Assembly (NCBI GenBank): GCA_947585425.1
Contig: CANPWZ010000005.1
Span: 1-64,000, forward strand
Direction: 5' to 3'
DNA length: 64,000 nt
From: an uncultured Oscillospiraceae bacterium
GTDB taxonomy: Bacteria > Bacillota > Clostridia > Oscillospirales > Oscillospiraceae
A program made the position numbers and the translations under genes. The number at the start of each line of letters is the position of its first letter. Position 1 is the first letter of the stretch. The notes below the pieces were generated by a model that worked only from the letters and a program-made list of their open reading frames with translations, was not told where the DNA came from and did no database searches. Positions 18,599 through 28,046 of the stretch are shown here, in pieces.

Positions 18599-20875
18599 TT
18601 AATATTTGCGCTGCTTCCACTTCTCGGCGGTGGAGATATCCTTCTCCACCTCGGCGGTGAGGGCGTCAGGATCGGGCTTGGAGAAGAGTCTGCCGCACTG
18701 CTGGGGGATATACTGCTCGTCGAAAAGGGCGGCAAAGGTCTTCCAATGCTCCAGCGCAGCCTTTAGATGTTCCACAGCCGTGGTCTTAAAGCTCTCGTCC
18801 TGTGTGTCGTTGAACTGCCGCAGGGCGATGACGCCCTCAAACTTCTCCGCGTAATAGAGGGCCAGATAGGCCGTGGATTCCTGATCCTTCAGTACGGAGT
18901 AGAAATCCTTTTGCTGATAGGTGAGTTCAGCGGGCTTGTTCGCCTCCAGCTCTGCCACCAGTTTCAGGACTTCTTCTCCCCATTGGCGCAGGTTTGCCGC
19001 CGACTCAGCCGGGGTCTGGAGTTCACTGCCGGACTCGCCGCCGGCCAAATAGTCCGCGTAGGCGGAGAAGGACATGGTGCCGCTGTCGGGCATAGGCTGG
19101 TCGTTGTTGATATACCGCTTGACGTCCAGGTAGCCAAAGGATCTGACCTCAGTGAAGTTCATCTCCGGGTACCAAAGGTCGGTGTCGAACCAAATCTGCC
19201 TGTTCACCTGGGGAATGACTTTGCTGGCGACGGAGACCGTCTCAAAGAGCTTGTCAGCATCCGCCCGGCTGATCTCGTCATAATGGGCGGCGTAAATATC
19301 TCGGAAGCGGTCGGTGGTGAGAGTCACGTCATAGCCCAGACGGCCCAGGAGGGTATACTCATACCAGTGCTTGTCAATGTGGAGCCGGCCCTGGAAATCG
19401 CTGTCCTTCACCGCGTATTCCCGGCCAAGCACGTAGCCGTCCGCCCCGTACAGGAACCCGCGGACACGGCTCTCATCGGGCATCCCGGCGATATACTCCC
19501 GCACAAAATCAGCGTCTCCCCAACGGAAGTCGTAGCCGTCATCGCACCGGACCTCAAGCCACAATCTGTCGTCCTCCGGCATGACAGCCAGCGTGCTGTC
19601 GGCAAAAGTGGGATGGGTGCTGGAGTGCATATGGGCAAAGGAGTATTTCTCCGAGAAATCCACCGTGCCCTTGAAATCCTTCCAGATCTCCTTGACAGTG
19701 TCGAACTCGGCCAAGTGCAGGCGGTGATAGACCGTGAACTCACGATCCGGCTCCTCGGCAAGGGCGTCATTGATGCCGAGCCCGTAAGTCTCCCACAGCC
19801 ACTCCTCGTTCTTGTACTCCTCGCCGCTGACCCACTCCATATTCTCGCCCGCGGTAAAGCCCAGGCCGGCCAGAAGCGGATAGGTCTTCACCAGTTCCCG
19901 GACGCTGCAGCGGTAATAATCCCGAGTGACCTGGTCGTTCATGTCCGAGGTGATCCCGTACTTGCCATGCTCGCCGTAGGTGTAGATGTTCCAGGTGATC
20001 ACATAGAAATCAATGCCCCGGTCGGCGGCATACTGCATGACCTCGCGCCAGAAGTCGATCTTCTCGTCGATGGTCATGGTCTTGATGATCTCGTAATTCC
20101 CCTCCTGCCAATGCTCCTCCCGGACCATGTTGGTGGCGGTACCGTTATAACTCTCATCAAAGGGGATGGTGGTGCGCCACACATCGTCCAGAGCCACATC
20201 GGGGTACTCGGGGACCTTTACCATGGAGGGAAACGGATTCAGGTTCCAAAGGGTAAACGTGTTCATGCGGGCTCTGGCCATATCGTCGAACTGTTCCTTC
20301 CAGAACTCCATGTCCCACATGGACTCGATGTTCCACTGAGCGGCGTCGCCCGCGTCGGTATAGCTGGGAGTGCGCATATCCAGGGGGGCGTTGAACTTGA
20401 TCCCCCGGTTCAGGATCGTGGGAGAAACGGTAGAGCTGGTTATGCCCTCGACCCCGTAAAGCGCCAGCTCCTCCGCGACCTCCAGACCGCCGTACATCAG
20501 GCCGTTCTCGTCGCCGCCCTTGATGGAGATGGTCTTATCGCCGACGGTGACGGCGTAAGCCTGTTCTTCCAGCGTTTCGTCGATCCCGTCGAAGGAGACG
20601 GTCCAGGCGTCCTCAACGCCCGCCTTCTGTGCGGCGGCCATGATCTCCTCCTGGGCAAAGCGGGTCATGGGTACGTCCGCCCCGGTGACGGTGAGGTTGC
20701 AGGGTTTGGGCGTGGCAGGCGGCGAGGCGTCAGGGGGAGAAACCGGGTCGGTCACCGGTATATTTGCGGAAGCGTCGGGCGTTGGGGTGGGTTCGCTGCC
20801 AGTGGGGCCGCAGCCGGCCAGAGCGCCCAACAGCAGAAGCAATGCCAAAAAGCCGCTGAGAAATCTCTTCATCAT
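18599..20875 (-). CDS. Lipoprotein glycosidase with GH20/GH67-type N-terminal domain
   Basis: This 758-residue protein starts with a lipoprotein signal (MMKRFLSGFLALLLLLGALAGC, lipobox LAGC) and a Pro/Thr-rich linker to about residue 60. Next is a domain like the GH20b/alpha-glucuronidase N-terminal fold (FAQEEIMAAAQKAG, ENGLMYGGLEVAEELAL). A putative TIM barrel (residues 150-550: FDDMARARMNTFTLWNLNP, FYVITWNIYTYGEHG, LGFTAGENMEW) and a helical C-terminus follow. It is surface-anchored. Alpha-glucuronidase action on xylan side chains would fit the locus, but I do not see a signature that fixes the family, so the activity is open. GGAGG precedes the first ATG. It lies between repeat lipoprotein A and GH3 copy 2. 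Confidence 0.7.
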   Translation of the reverse strand: MMKRFLSGFLALLLLLGALAGCGPTGSEPTPTPDASANIPVTDPVSPPDASPPATPKPCNLTVTGADVPMTRFAQEEIMAAAQKAGVEDAWTVSFDGIDETLEEQAYAVTVGDKTISIKGGDENGLMYGGLEVAEELALYGVEGITSSTVSPTILNRGIKFNAPLDMRTPSYTDAGDAAQWNIESMWDMEFWKEQFDDMARARMNTFTLWNLNPFPSMVKVPEYPDVALDDVWRTTIPFDESYNGTATNMVREEHWQEGNYEIIKTMTIDEKIDFWREVMQYAADRGIDFYVITWNIYTYGEHGKYGITSDMNDQVTRDYYRCSVRELVKTYPLLAGLGFTAGENMEWVSGEEYKNEEWLWETYGLGINDALAEEPDREFTVYHRLHLAEFDTVKEIWKDFKGTVDFSEKYSFAHMHSSTHPTFADSTLAVMPEDDRLWLEVRCDDGYDFRWGDADFVREYIAGMPDESRVRGFLYGADGYVLGREYAVKDSDFQGRLHIDKHWYEYTLLGRLGYDVTLTTDRFRDIYAAHYDEISRADADKLFETVSVASKVIPQVNRQIWFDTDLWYPEMNFTEVRSFGYLDVKRYINNDQPMPDSGTMSFSAYADYLAGGESGSELQTPAESAANLRQWGEEVLKLVAELEANKPAELTYQQKDFYSVLKDQESTAYLALYYAEKFEGVIALRQFNDTQDESFKTTAVEHLKAALEHWKTFAALFDEQYIPQQCGRLFSKPDPDALTAEVEKDISTAEKWKQRKY

Positions 20876-20907
20876 TTAAGCCTCCATAATCCAAATCATA
20901 TCGATAA

Positions 20908-20938
20908 CGCCGGGGCCGGAACGAAGCCGGCCCCGGCG
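20908..20938 (-). terminator. Hairpin after lipoprotein A
   Basis: Cgccggggccgg (20908-20919) pairs perfectly with ccggccccggcg (20927-20938) around a 7-base loop. It lies just beyond the lipoprotein A stop at 20963. Nearly the same hairpin follows lipoprotein B at 35087-35118. Confidence 0.65.
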
Positions 20939-20962
20939 CACGCTGGGTCTTTGTCGAATCAA

Positions 20963-21922
20963 TTACAGGGGGCCGCCCACAAAATCGCTGGTGGATCCGC
21001 GAACCTCAAAATGGACCGTCACCTGGAGGTCGTCGGTGATCGTGCCGGTCATCGTGCCGCCCAGGCGGGTCACCTCGGCGGTGATGGTGCCGTCTTCAGT
21101 CACAGTGCCCTCAAAGGCGGTCATACCGGAACCTTCCACAACGCCGTGGACGGTGCCGTCCTCGTCGATGATGAACTCCTCGCAGTACATATCCTTCTCT
21201 TCGCTGTAGAGGTCGTACTCGCCGGCGAACCGGGCGACGCCGGTAGCGGAGCCACCCTCGCCGCCGCCTTCGCCGACGGGAACGGCGGTGGCGGTGCCGT
21301 CATCGTTCAGGGTGAAGGTGTTCTTGGACAGGCTGGCCCAAACCTGGGCGTTGCCATCGGTCTGTTCTTTCACGGTAAGAACATTGCCCACCACTTCGCA
21401 GGAACCCTTTACGGTCATGCCCATGGCGTCCACGGTGAGGGACTTCTGATCGGCGGAAACGGTGAGGGTCACATCGGCGTCGCTGATGACGGTGGTGTAG
21501 ACCTTCTCGCCGCCCTCATCGGCGCCCCCGACGGGAACGGCGGTGGCGGTGCCGTCGTCGTTCAGTGTGAAGGTGTTCTGAGCCAGGCTGGCCCAAACCT
21601 GGGCGTTGCCTTCGGTCTGCTCTTTCACGGTCAGAACATTGTCTACCACTTCGCAGGTGCCCTTCACGGTCATGCCCATAGCGTCGACCTGGAGAGACTT
21701 CTGGTCGGCGGAAACGGTGAGGGTCACATCGGCGTCGCTGATGACGGTGGTGTAGACCTTCTCGCCGCCCTCGCCGCCGCTGGGCGTCTGCGCCTCAGAG
21801 GGAGGGGTGGACTCGGTGCCGGGGTTGCTGGCAGGGCCGGGACCGGTCTGGGTTTTGGGGCCGCAGGCGGCCAGGGCGAACACCATGACCAGGGCCAGCA
21901 GCAGTGCAAACAGTTTCTTCAT
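20963..21922 (-). CDS. Repeat lipoprotein A
   Basis: This 319-residue protein has a lipoprotein signal (MKKLFALLLALVMVFALAACGP, lipobox LAAC) and a Pro/Ser/Gly linker. Two 85-residue repeats follow (KVYTTVISDADVTLTVSADQ ... FTLNDDGTATAVP, DNA period 255 bp), then a unique C-terminal ~100 residues (ARFAGEYDLYSEEKDMYC ... VHFEVRGSTSDFVG). Repeats and signal are almost identical to lipoprotein B (35212-36183), but the C-terminal module differs. The start has AAGGAGG. A conserved hairpin leader lies upstream at 22002-22055. It is surface-exposed by signal. Function is unknown; an accessory role to the neighbouring surface glycosidases is inferred. Confidence 0.88.
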   Translation of the reverse strand: MKKLFALLLALVMVFALAACGPKTQTGPGPASNPGTESTPPSEAQTPSGGEGGEKVYTTVISDADVTLTVSADQKSLQVDAMGMTVKGTCEVVDNVLTVKEQTEGNAQVWASLAQNTFTLNDDGTATAVPVGGADEGGEKVYTTVISDADVTLTVSADQKSLTVDAMGMTVKGSCEVVGNVLTVKEQTDGNAQVWASLSKNTFTLNDDGTATAVPVGEGGGEGGSATGVARFAGEYDLYSEEKDMYCEEFIIDEDGTVHGVVEGSGMTAFEGTVTEDGTITAEVTRLGGTMTGTITDDLQVTVHFEVRGSTSDFVGGPL

Positions 21923-21952
21923 TTCTTTTCCTCCTTAAAATGATTCGATACG

Positions 21953-21958
21953 ATCATA
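21953..21958 (-). promoter_or_regulatory. Possible -10 box of lipoprotein A
   Basis: On the minus strand GGGTATGATCG is shared exactly with the region upstream of lipoprotein B, giving TATGAT as a candidate -10. No good -35 is seen at 16-18 bases here, so activation or another start is possible. Confidence 0.35.
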
Positions 21959-22001
21959 CCCATTTGCCTGTTTACAGGACGAGCAAATGAATCATCTGTA
22001 C

Positions 22002-22055
22002 AAAACATACAAAAATGCGTGGTCCCCCGCAAGGGGAACCACGCAAATTGCTGTT
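22002..22055 (-). promoter_or_regulatory. Conserved hairpin/T-run leader element, copy A
   Basis: On the minus strand tgcgtggttcccc pairs with gggggaccacgca around ttgc (22016-22045), followed by TTTTTGTATGTTTT. It lies between the stop of the membrane protein at 22167 and lipoprotein A. It reads as a rho-independent terminator or attenuator. Copies B (36263-36319) and C (38555-38605) sit upstream of the other two lipoproteins. The stem pairs fully, with a G-U, only on the lipoprotein's strand. Confidence 0.7.
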
Positions 22056-22166
22056 TTAATCACCTATTTTAGTATCAAGATTGCCCGCCATACCCGCTTT
22101 ACAAAAACCTGCTTGACAGTGATGAACATAGGTACGCATTTGACATCGCACAGCTCGCAAATGAGA

Positions 22167-22862
22167 TCATCGAAGTGCCCGAGAAATGGCGTTCATCTTT
22201 TTACTTGCCCTCCAAATCATATAGATCGCCATGCAGATCACAATGGTGCAGACGACTCCCCCTGTCACGCCGGTAATGACCCGGCGGAACATCGGATCGT
22301 CGTCCCCGCCGAACTGCGCCAGCATGGCGGTCTCCAGCGAGAGGATGGACACCAGCGCGGCAACGAGGTTGATGGCTTCGGTCGCTGAAAGGATGGGGCT
22401 TTTGTGACGGCGGGTCTTTACAATATTGATAATTGCGATGGTGACGGCGTAAAAGGAATAGGCAGCCATAGCGTAGATGAGAGGTCCAGGATAGGCAAAG
22501 CCCTGGTTTTGATGGACAATGAAGACAACGATGCCGATGAGGGCCTGGTTCATTAAGAGAAGCATGATCCCGCACAGCCGGTAACGGCGCAGCTCCGCAG
22601 CCTCGTCCTGGGCGTTTAAGCGCCGCGCCAGTAGAATGCGCATCACGGCCAGCAGGACGTAATAGACCGCCAGGGCGATAAACCATGCGGAACGGTACAC
22701 GATGCCCGACACCAGTTTTATGACGATATACAGCAGATTGATGAAAAAGCCTTGATACAAAGAGACGCCTGCCCGGAAACGCACGTCGGTCATGTATTTT
22801 TCCACCACCGCGGTGGAGCGGATTTTTTCTATCAGGTTAGGGTTTCTTTTGCGTTTCCTCAT
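22167..22862 (-). CDS. Small multi-pass membrane protein
   Basis: This 231-residue protein has a basic N-terminus (MRKRKRNPNLIEKI) and about six hydrophobic segments: residues 38-55, 60-77, 99-118, 126-148, 160-180 and 195-216. A conserved-looking PILSATEAINLVAALVS lies between segments 4 and 5. The start is supported by AGGAGG. I do not recognise the family; it could be a sensor-less membrane domain or a small transporter-like protein. It lies 46 bp downstream of the SDR epimerase gene on the same strand, so they are probably co-transcribed, and it ends before leader element A. Confidence 0.75.
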   Translation of the reverse strand: MRKRKRNPNLIEKIRSTAVVEKYMTDVRFRAGVSLYQGFFINLLYIVIKLVSGIVYRSAWFIALAVYYVLLAVMRILLARRLNAQDEAAELRRYRLCGIMLLLMNQALIGIVVFIVHQNQGFAYPGPLIYAMAAYSFYAVTIAIINIVKTRRHKSPILSATEAINLVAALVSILSLETAMLAQFGGDDDPMFRRVITGVTGGVVCTIVICMAIYMIWRASKKMNAISRALR

Positions 22863-22908
22863 CTGCCGTCCTCCTATCGCTGCCTTTCATTGTGGCGCCT
22901 CCATTTTT

Positions 22909-23916
22909 TCAGCCTGTTTCGTTTTGCAGCCACGCCGCTGTATCTGCCAAAGTCTGCTCAAGTGGCCGGACGGTGTAGTCCAACTCTCTGTCCGCTTTTT
23001 CATGGCTGAAATGCCCGTTGCTGCCCAGTGTATACAGGGAATACGGCGTAATCAGCCTTGGCAGACTCAGCCAATTCTCCACTCGCTCGATCAGCGGCGC
23101 GAAGGGCGTCAGTAGTTTCAAGGGAACAGTCCTGTATGTCCTGGGCGCCCCCTTGAACCGGCTGAGAGCCTCGAACATCTCCCTTACGGTGATATATCGG
23201 TTGGACAGGATATAGGATTCTCCCGGCCGGCCACGCTCCGCGCATGAGATGATCCCCTCCGCCACATCCCTCACATCCACAAAGTCATAGCCCCCGCCTA
23301 CGGCAACGGGGAACCCTCCGCGCAGAAACGCTCTGATCGTCTCCGTCATATAGCCGCCGGACCGGTCTCCCGGTCCAATCATCCCGGAGGGATGCACTGT
23401 CATCGCGTTCAGGCCACGTTTTGCGGCTTCCAGCACATATGCTGTTGCTTCCGCCTTGCTTTTCCCGTATAGCCCCACCACGCCGTCCGGAGAAAAATCA
23501 GACGGTTCCCTGATCATCACCCCGTCCGGCTTCTCCCGGATCGCGTGTACGGAACTGACATAGATAAATTTGTCGATCTTTCGCCGGAGCGCTGCATCAA
23601 TGACATTCTTAGTTCCCTCCACATTGACCCGCAGTATCTGTTTTTCCTCACCCGATCCAATCGAGACGATTCCGGCGCAATGGACCAATACTGTCCGCCG
23701 TTCCCCGGTATGATCAAAGAAGCCATTGAGCGTATTCGGCTCAGTGACGTCCCCGATTTGGTATTCCACTCCTGAAATCGGTTCGCTCTGGTCATGGGGC
23801 AGACGCAGCCCGACCACCTTTTTCCCTCTGGTGAGAAGCGTCTTTGCCAGCGTACCACCCAGGAAGCCCGTCGCGCCGGTGATCAAAAACAATTCCTCCA
23901 ATGGAATACCTCCCAT
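22909..23916 (-). CDS. NAD-dependent epimerase/dehydratase (extended SDR)
   Basis: The frame encodes 335 residues with the Rossmann motif ITGATGFLGG at the N-terminus. The SDR catalytic segment is YVSSVHAI with active-site YGKSKAEA (Tyr-x-x-x-Lys), and GMIGPGDRSGGYM follows. The family includes dihydroflavonol reductase-like and 3-beta-HSD-like enzymes; the substrate is unknown. The ATG at 23916 is kept, but a TTG at 23901 has a better spaced GGGAGG and would begin just before the Rossmann strand, so the true start may be 15 bases later. It is followed by the membrane protein at 22167. The upstream gap (23917-24110) holds an AT-rich stretch and a hairpin. Confidence 0.85.
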   Translation of the reverse strand: MGGIPLEELFLITGATGFLGGTLAKTLLTRGKKVVGLRLPHDQSEPISGVEYQIGDVTEPNTLNGFFDHTGERRTVLVHCAGIVSIGSGEEKQILRVNVEGTKNVIDAALRRKIDKFIYVSSVHAIREKPDGVMIREPSDFSPDGVVGLYGKSKAEATAYVLEAAKRGLNAMTVHPSGMIGPGDRSGGYMTETIRAFLRGGFPVAVGGGYDFVDVRDVAEGIISCAERGRPGESYILSNRYITVREMFEALSRFKGAPRTYRTVPLKLLTPFAPLIERVENWLSLPRLITPYSLYTLGSNGHFSHEKADRELDYTVRPLEQTLADTAAWLQNETG

Positions 23917-24028
23917 TCAGCGCAATTCTCCAACGGGTGCAAAGCGTGCGTTAAAAATAGCCCTGTTATGTTTAAAAATGTTAGAAAACCGTTTAAGATG
24001 ATTAAATAACTCTTTACCGGATACGGCA

Positions 24029-24056
24029 GAGGCCGGGGCCAAGTGGCCTCAGCCTC
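24029..24056 (-). terminator. Hairpin after GPH symporter 2
   Basis: Gaggccggggcc pairs with ggcctcagcctc around aagt, with one mismatch and a wobble, 55 bases beyond the symporter stop. No clear T-run follows on the minus strand. A related ggcagaggccggg hairpin follows GH3 copy 4 at 43350. Confidence 0.45.
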
Positions 24057-24110
24057 CCCGTTTGGAAAGGAAGAGGTATCTCAACTCCGAGAGAGTCTCA
24101 GAGCGGACTG

Positions 24111-25577
24111 TCAGTTGGTTTGCTTCCGGGCGGCAATGGCCTTCTGCTCCTCCGGCAGATTCTTTTCCACCGTCCACAGGAAGATCAGCAGGGCACACAC
24201 GGCGTAGGCAATGGTTTCAACCCAGATGTAGCTCACCGTGATGGCGGTTTGGGCGGCGGCGGACTGCCCCGCGATGTTCAGGGCCACGTCAGCGCTCTGG
24301 TCGTATCCGCTGGCGTTGAGCAGGGCGCTGAAAATGGCGTTGCAGATTGGCGTTCCCGCCACCATCAGGGAACTGTAGATGGACATGGTCAAGCCGTCGG
24401 TGCGGATGTTGTTCTTGAATTCGATGTGGTCGATGACGTCGGCCAGCATAGCGAGGATCAGATAGGCCGCCGGGGAGGAACCCAGGCATTTCAGCGCCAC
24501 GCCGATGGCCACCGGGATGATCTGCCCGTTGCCCAGGCCCGCGATGACGCCGCCGATCACGCCGACGACCATGCCGATGAAGGTCACCATCCGCTTGCCG
24601 AACTTATTGGACAGTGGCACCACGAACACCGCCGCCACCGCCATGGGGATAGCGCCCAGGATGGCCAGTAGCGATTGAGACACGCCCCAGGCGTCCCCAA
24701 GAGCCATTCCGAAGAAGGAGTTGTCCATCACCCACTGGCAGAAGAAGGTCATGGAGCCGTTCTTCATGGCCCCGGACCACTGGAAGCACAGATAGAAGAT
24801 GATAACCAGCCACCACATCTTATCGCCGGTGACCGCTTTAAGCTGCTGCCCGATGGGGGGAGCGGCCTGGTGTTCAGAGCTGTCGCCACCCTCCTCGGTC
24901 ACCCGCTCACGGGTGAACTGGAACTGGAGCAGGATAGTGAGGGCGGTGAAGATTCCCACCGCCAGCATGGCCACGAACCACAGATTCTGGTCCTCTTTCA
25001 GCGCCATGGAGACCAGGCTGGGGAAGATCATGGAACCCACGCCCATGACGCCCAGACCGGCCACGTTGGTGAAGGAAGCAAGAGCGGAACGCTGTTGGCT
25101 GTTCCGGGTGGAGACAGGGATCAGGGTGGAGTTGGCCGTGTTGTAGATGGGGAAGGCCACGGCGTAGTAGAGGTTGTAGGCGATGGCGATCCACACCATC
25201 CGGGCGACCTCGTCCCTAAAGGGCACAATGAACATGAGGACACTGGCCACCGAGAGGGTCAGAGCAGACAGGAGGACCCAGGGGCGGGCTTTACCGGCCA
25301 GCGTCCTGGTGCGCTCGATGAGCTGGCCCACGATGAGGTTGGCTGCCACGATGAGGATGGTGGAGAACAGCTGGAGGCCGGTGAGGAAGGCCAGATCCAG
25401 CTTGAGGACGTTGGTCAGGTAGTTTTGCAGTTGGCTGGTGAAGATGCCGGAACTCAGCAGGGCCCCGAAGGGGCCGATGAAGTAGCCGAACAGCATCTCG
25501 GCCAGCTTTACATCGGGGGATTTGATGCGGGACTGGGCGATGGGGGAACCCCAGATGCCCTTCTTTTTCTTGTCCAT
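24111..25577 (-). CDS. GPH-family sugar:cation symporter 2
   Basis: This 488-residue protein has about 12 hydrophobic segments. GPH/MFS landmarks include LIVGQLIERTRTLAGKARPW in an early cytoplasmic loop and LADVIDHIEFKNNIRTDGL in the later half. It is the last gene of the GH5-GH30-esterase-symporter set, suggesting uptake of oligosaccharides released by those enzymes. It differs clearly in sequence from the symporter at 11875, so the two loci likely import different products. It starts 31 bp after the esterase stop with GGAG upstream. Confidence 0.9.
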   Translation of the reverse strand: MDKKKKGIWGSPIAQSRIKSPDVKLAEMLFGYFIGPFGALLSSGIFTSQLQNYLTNVLKLDLAFLTGLQLFSTILIVAANLIVGQLIERTRTLAGKARPWVLLSALTLSVASVLMFIVPFRDEVARMVWIAIAYNLYYAVAFPIYNTANSTLIPVSTRNSQQRSALASFTNVAGLGVMGVGSMIFPSLVSMALKEDQNLWFVAMLAVGIFTALTILLQFQFTRERVTEEGGDSSEHQAAPPIGQQLKAVTGDKMWWLVIIFYLCFQWSGAMKNGSMTFFCQWVMDNSFFGMALGDAWGVSQSLLAILGAIPMAVAAVFVVPLSNKFGKRMVTFIGMVVGVIGGVIAGLGNGQIIPVAIGVALKCLGSSPAAYLILAMLADVIDHIEFKNNIRTDGLTMSIYSSLMVAGTPICNAIFSALLNASGYDQSADVALNIAGQSAAAQTAITVSYIWVETIAYAVCALLIFLWTVEKNLPEEQKAIAARKQTN

Positions 25578-25608
25578 AAGGACACTCCTTTCTCAGCTTG
25601 TGGATCGA

Positions 25609-26667
25609 TTACAGCAGATGATCGTTCAAGAACACCTCAAGCTGCTCTAACTCTTTGTCGGCATACAACCCGTCGGCGGCGTGGCCCATGCCGGGTATCA
25701 GGCGGTACACGACCCGATCCGTGCCCAGGAACTCCGATAGCATCCTGCACAGGCGGTCGGACTGGGGATATGGCACGGTAAGGTCACAGTCCCCGTGGAC
25801 GAGCCATGCTGACAGATCGCTGTCTGCGGAAAGATTATTATTGATGTAGGCATAGGGGTCGGAATACGCCAGTTCCTCCGCCGTCATCTCGGACACGTTC
25901 TTCCGCAGCCAGAAAGATTCCACATTCTCATAGCCATGGAGGACATCACCACTGATCCAGCTGTTTGCGATCTGATAGATGAATTTTGGCACACCGATGG
26001 CGGCCAGGTCCTTCTCCATATCCTTTTCCACCGCGCCATAGTAGTCCACCAGCACATCCACTTTGGCAGACACATCGCCCAGCCAATCCTGCCCGATGAA
26101 GGGCAGGGCGTTGAACTCATGGTCGCCGGTCACCGCGCACATCACCGCCAGATACCCTCCGGCAGACTCTCCCCAAACCGCGATACGTCCGGCGTCATAG
26201 CCGTACTCGTCCGCATGGGCCCGGAGAAAGCGGATGGCCGCCTTGCAATCCTCCACCGCACCGGGGAAGGGAGCTTCCTGAGCCAGCCGATAGTTCACCG
26301 AGGCGCAGGCGAAGCCGTGATCCCGGAAGAAGGAATACATCAGTTGTGACTGTCTGTTCTGGGAATCCCCAAAGACAAAGCCTCCGCCGTGAATCAGGAC
26401 AAGCAGCGGTGGTCTTTCCTCCGAGCGGGGCACATAAAGGTCCAGATAGTCGGATGGGGAGATCTCCGCGTATTGGATGTTCCGATAAGTCTCCCCACCG
26501 GCCCAAGGTTGATCCGCATTCAGCGGAACGGTCTGGGCGGTCAGGTTTCGAAATACCGCGTATGCCGCTCTGGGCCATACCGCCGATGCGGCCAGGACCG
26601 CAGCCAAGGGCACACCCACCAGCGCCGCCGCGCAGCCCAGAATAATGCGCTGTCTTTGTTTCCGCAT
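25609..26667 (-). CDS. Alpha/beta-hydrolase esterase with N-terminal membrane segment
   Basis: This 352-residue protein belongs to the BD-FAE/HSL-like esterases. A signal or membrane anchor spans residues 8-30. The oxyanion motif HGGG is at 93-96, the nucleophile Ser168 in WGESAGGYLA, the likely acid Asp295 in HGDCDL, and the base His329 in PGMGHAAD. Such enzymes remove acetyl or feruloyl groups from hemicellulose, which would suit its place between GH30 and a sugar symporter. The exact ester is inferred, not shown. It is probably exported and held at the membrane. Confidence 0.87.
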   Translation of the reverse strand: MRKQRQRIILGCAAALVGVPLAAVLAASAVWPRAAYAVFRNLTAQTVPLNADQPWAGGETYRNIQYAEISPSDYLDLYVPRSEERPPLLVLIHGGGFVFGDSQNRQSQLMYSFFRDHGFACASVNYRLAQEAPFPGAVEDCKAAIRFLRAHADEYGYDAGRIAVWGESAGGYLAVMCAVTGDHEFNALPFIGQDWLGDVSAKVDVLVDYYGAVEKDMEKDLAAIGVPKFIYQIANSWISGDVLHGYENVESFWLRKNVSEMTAEELAYSDPYAYINNNLSADSDLSAWLVHGDCDLTVPYPQSDRLCRMLSEFLGTDRVVYRLIPGMGHAADGLYADKELEQLEVFLNDHLL

Positions 26668-26683
26668 ATCAAAGCCGCCCTTC

Positions 26684-28021
26684 TTATGCCGACGTGATCA
26701 CCCCGCTGGCAATCGTCTGTCCCAGCAGTTTGAAGGATACCAACTGTCCGCCCAGCCGCAGATTTACCGGCAGTGGTTCCTTGCCGCCGTTGAACAGCAC
26801 CAGGGCGATGGCGCCGTCTGGGTTTTGAAAGGCGGCGGCCTCCAATCGGTCCGTGTACTTGCTCAGTCCGATCCGCTTCGCCCCCGGCTGGATGAAATGG
26901 GAGAAATGCCAGTAGAATTTCTGGAGCAGATTGGTTTGCAGTTCCTTCTTCTTGCAGTCATACATGAAAGCCGCGTAGCACCAGTTCCCCACATGGTTGG
27001 GTCCGCCCTGTTCATCCAGCAGGATGTTCCAGTCGTAAAAGGCGTTCACGCCGTGGTTCAGGTCCCCCATCAGCTCATGGGCCAGACGGGCGCAGTTGCC
27101 GATCTCGTCCTCCGGTCCGTAAAACCGGTACTCGATGCAGCTCTCCGAGGTGATGAACTTCAAATCGGGGTACTGCCGTCGCACCAGATCCAGGGTGTCG
27201 AAGTGGTCACCGCTGTACCAGTGGAAGGCCGCGCCGGCCACCATGCCCTTTGTAGACTCGTCCACCGTGTCCCGGACCCGCTCGTAGAGCCGTTCCTTGT
27301 TGTGGTCCCAAATGAACACCTCCACGTTCTCCAACCCATGCCGGATCAGCGCCGGATGCAGATGGTCCCGGAGGAAAATCTTTTCATCCTCAGCTGTGAA
27401 AATGCAGGAGTCCCAGGTCTGGACCGCTTTCGGCTCGTTCTGGAGGGAGATACGCTGGACACGGAAGCCCCGCTTCTGGAATTCTTCGATATACCGGCAG
27501 ATATAGTCTGCCCAGAAGTCCCGGTACTTCGGCTTCAGCTTGCCGCCGTCCGCGCGCTGGCCGTTGGTCTTCATAAAGGCGGGCGGCGACCAGGGGGACA
27601 GCATCAGGCGCAGAGGCTTTCCCGCCGCTCTTTGGGCATCAGTCAGCATGGGCAGGATGTACTTCTCCGTCCGGGCAAAGGAAAAGCTCTTCAACTCCCG
27701 GTCAGTTGGATCTGACATGGCCTCGTACATCTCCGTGGAAAAGTCGCAGCTGTCCATGTGGACCCGGACCAGCTCATAGCCCATGTTCTCCGGGGAGAAA
27801 TAGGTATCGATGACCTGCCTTTTCTGCTTGTCGTTCAGCAGGGAGTACACATACCCCGCCGCGTCGGTGATGGCCCCGCCAAAGCCCTCAAAGGTCTGGA
27901 AGGCGATCTCCGGATACAGATTTACAACCTGGTTCTCCACCCCCTCCGCATCCGGATGGAAGGGAACAGCCAGAACAGATGTATCCAGGCCTGTGGCTGT
28001 TCTATACAGTGTGAGTTTCAT
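26684..28021 (-). CDS. GH30 family glycosidase
   Basis: I place the start at the ATG at 28021 (445 residues); a TTG lies one codon upstream. GH30 features are clear: TFEGFGGAITDAAGYVY at the N-terminus, LSPWSPPAFMKTNG, acid/base Glu196 in ISLQNEPKAV, and nucleophile Glu293 in FITSESCIEY. A beta-sandwich side domain forms the C-terminus (AIALVLFNGG). No signal peptide is present. GH30 includes beta-glucosylceramidase, beta-1,6-glucanase and xylanase activities. Neighbouring GH5 hints at beta-glucan or mannan oligosaccharides, but this is inference. It begins 25 bp after the GH5 stop. Confidence 0.9.
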   Translation of the reverse strand: MKLTLYRTATGLDTSVLAVPFHPDAEGVENQVVNLYPEIAFQTFEGFGGAITDAAGYVYSLLNDKQKRQVIDTYFSPENMGYELVRVHMDSCDFSTEMYEAMSDPTDRELKSFSFARTEKYILPMLTDAQRAAGKPLRLMLSPWSPPAFMKTNGQRADGGKLKPKYRDFWADYICRYIEEFQKRGFRVQRISLQNEPKAVQTWDSCIFTAEDEKIFLRDHLHPALIRHGLENVEVFIWDHNKERLYERVRDTVDESTKGMVAGAAFHWYSGDHFDTLDLVRRQYPDLKFITSESCIEYRFYGPEDEIGNCARLAHELMGDLNHGVNAFYDWNILLDEQGGPNHVGNWCYAAFMYDCKKKELQTNLLQKFYWHFSHFIQPGAKRIGLSKYTDRLEAAAFQNPDGAIALVLFNGGKEPLPVNLRLGGQLVSFKLLGQTIASGVITSA

Positions 28022-28046
28022 CAAATGGCCACCTCGCCGCGTGACA

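Noticed and set aside
15505..21943. Two plus-strand frames of more than 1000 codons opposite GH3 copy 2 and the lipoproteins
   Set aside because: They are shadow frames of GC-rich genes, with Gly/His/Val-rich composition and no domain.
22002..22055. Known riboswitch in the lipoprotein leader
   Set aside because: A single simple hairpin with a T-run shows no multi-stem core of any riboswitch class I recognise.
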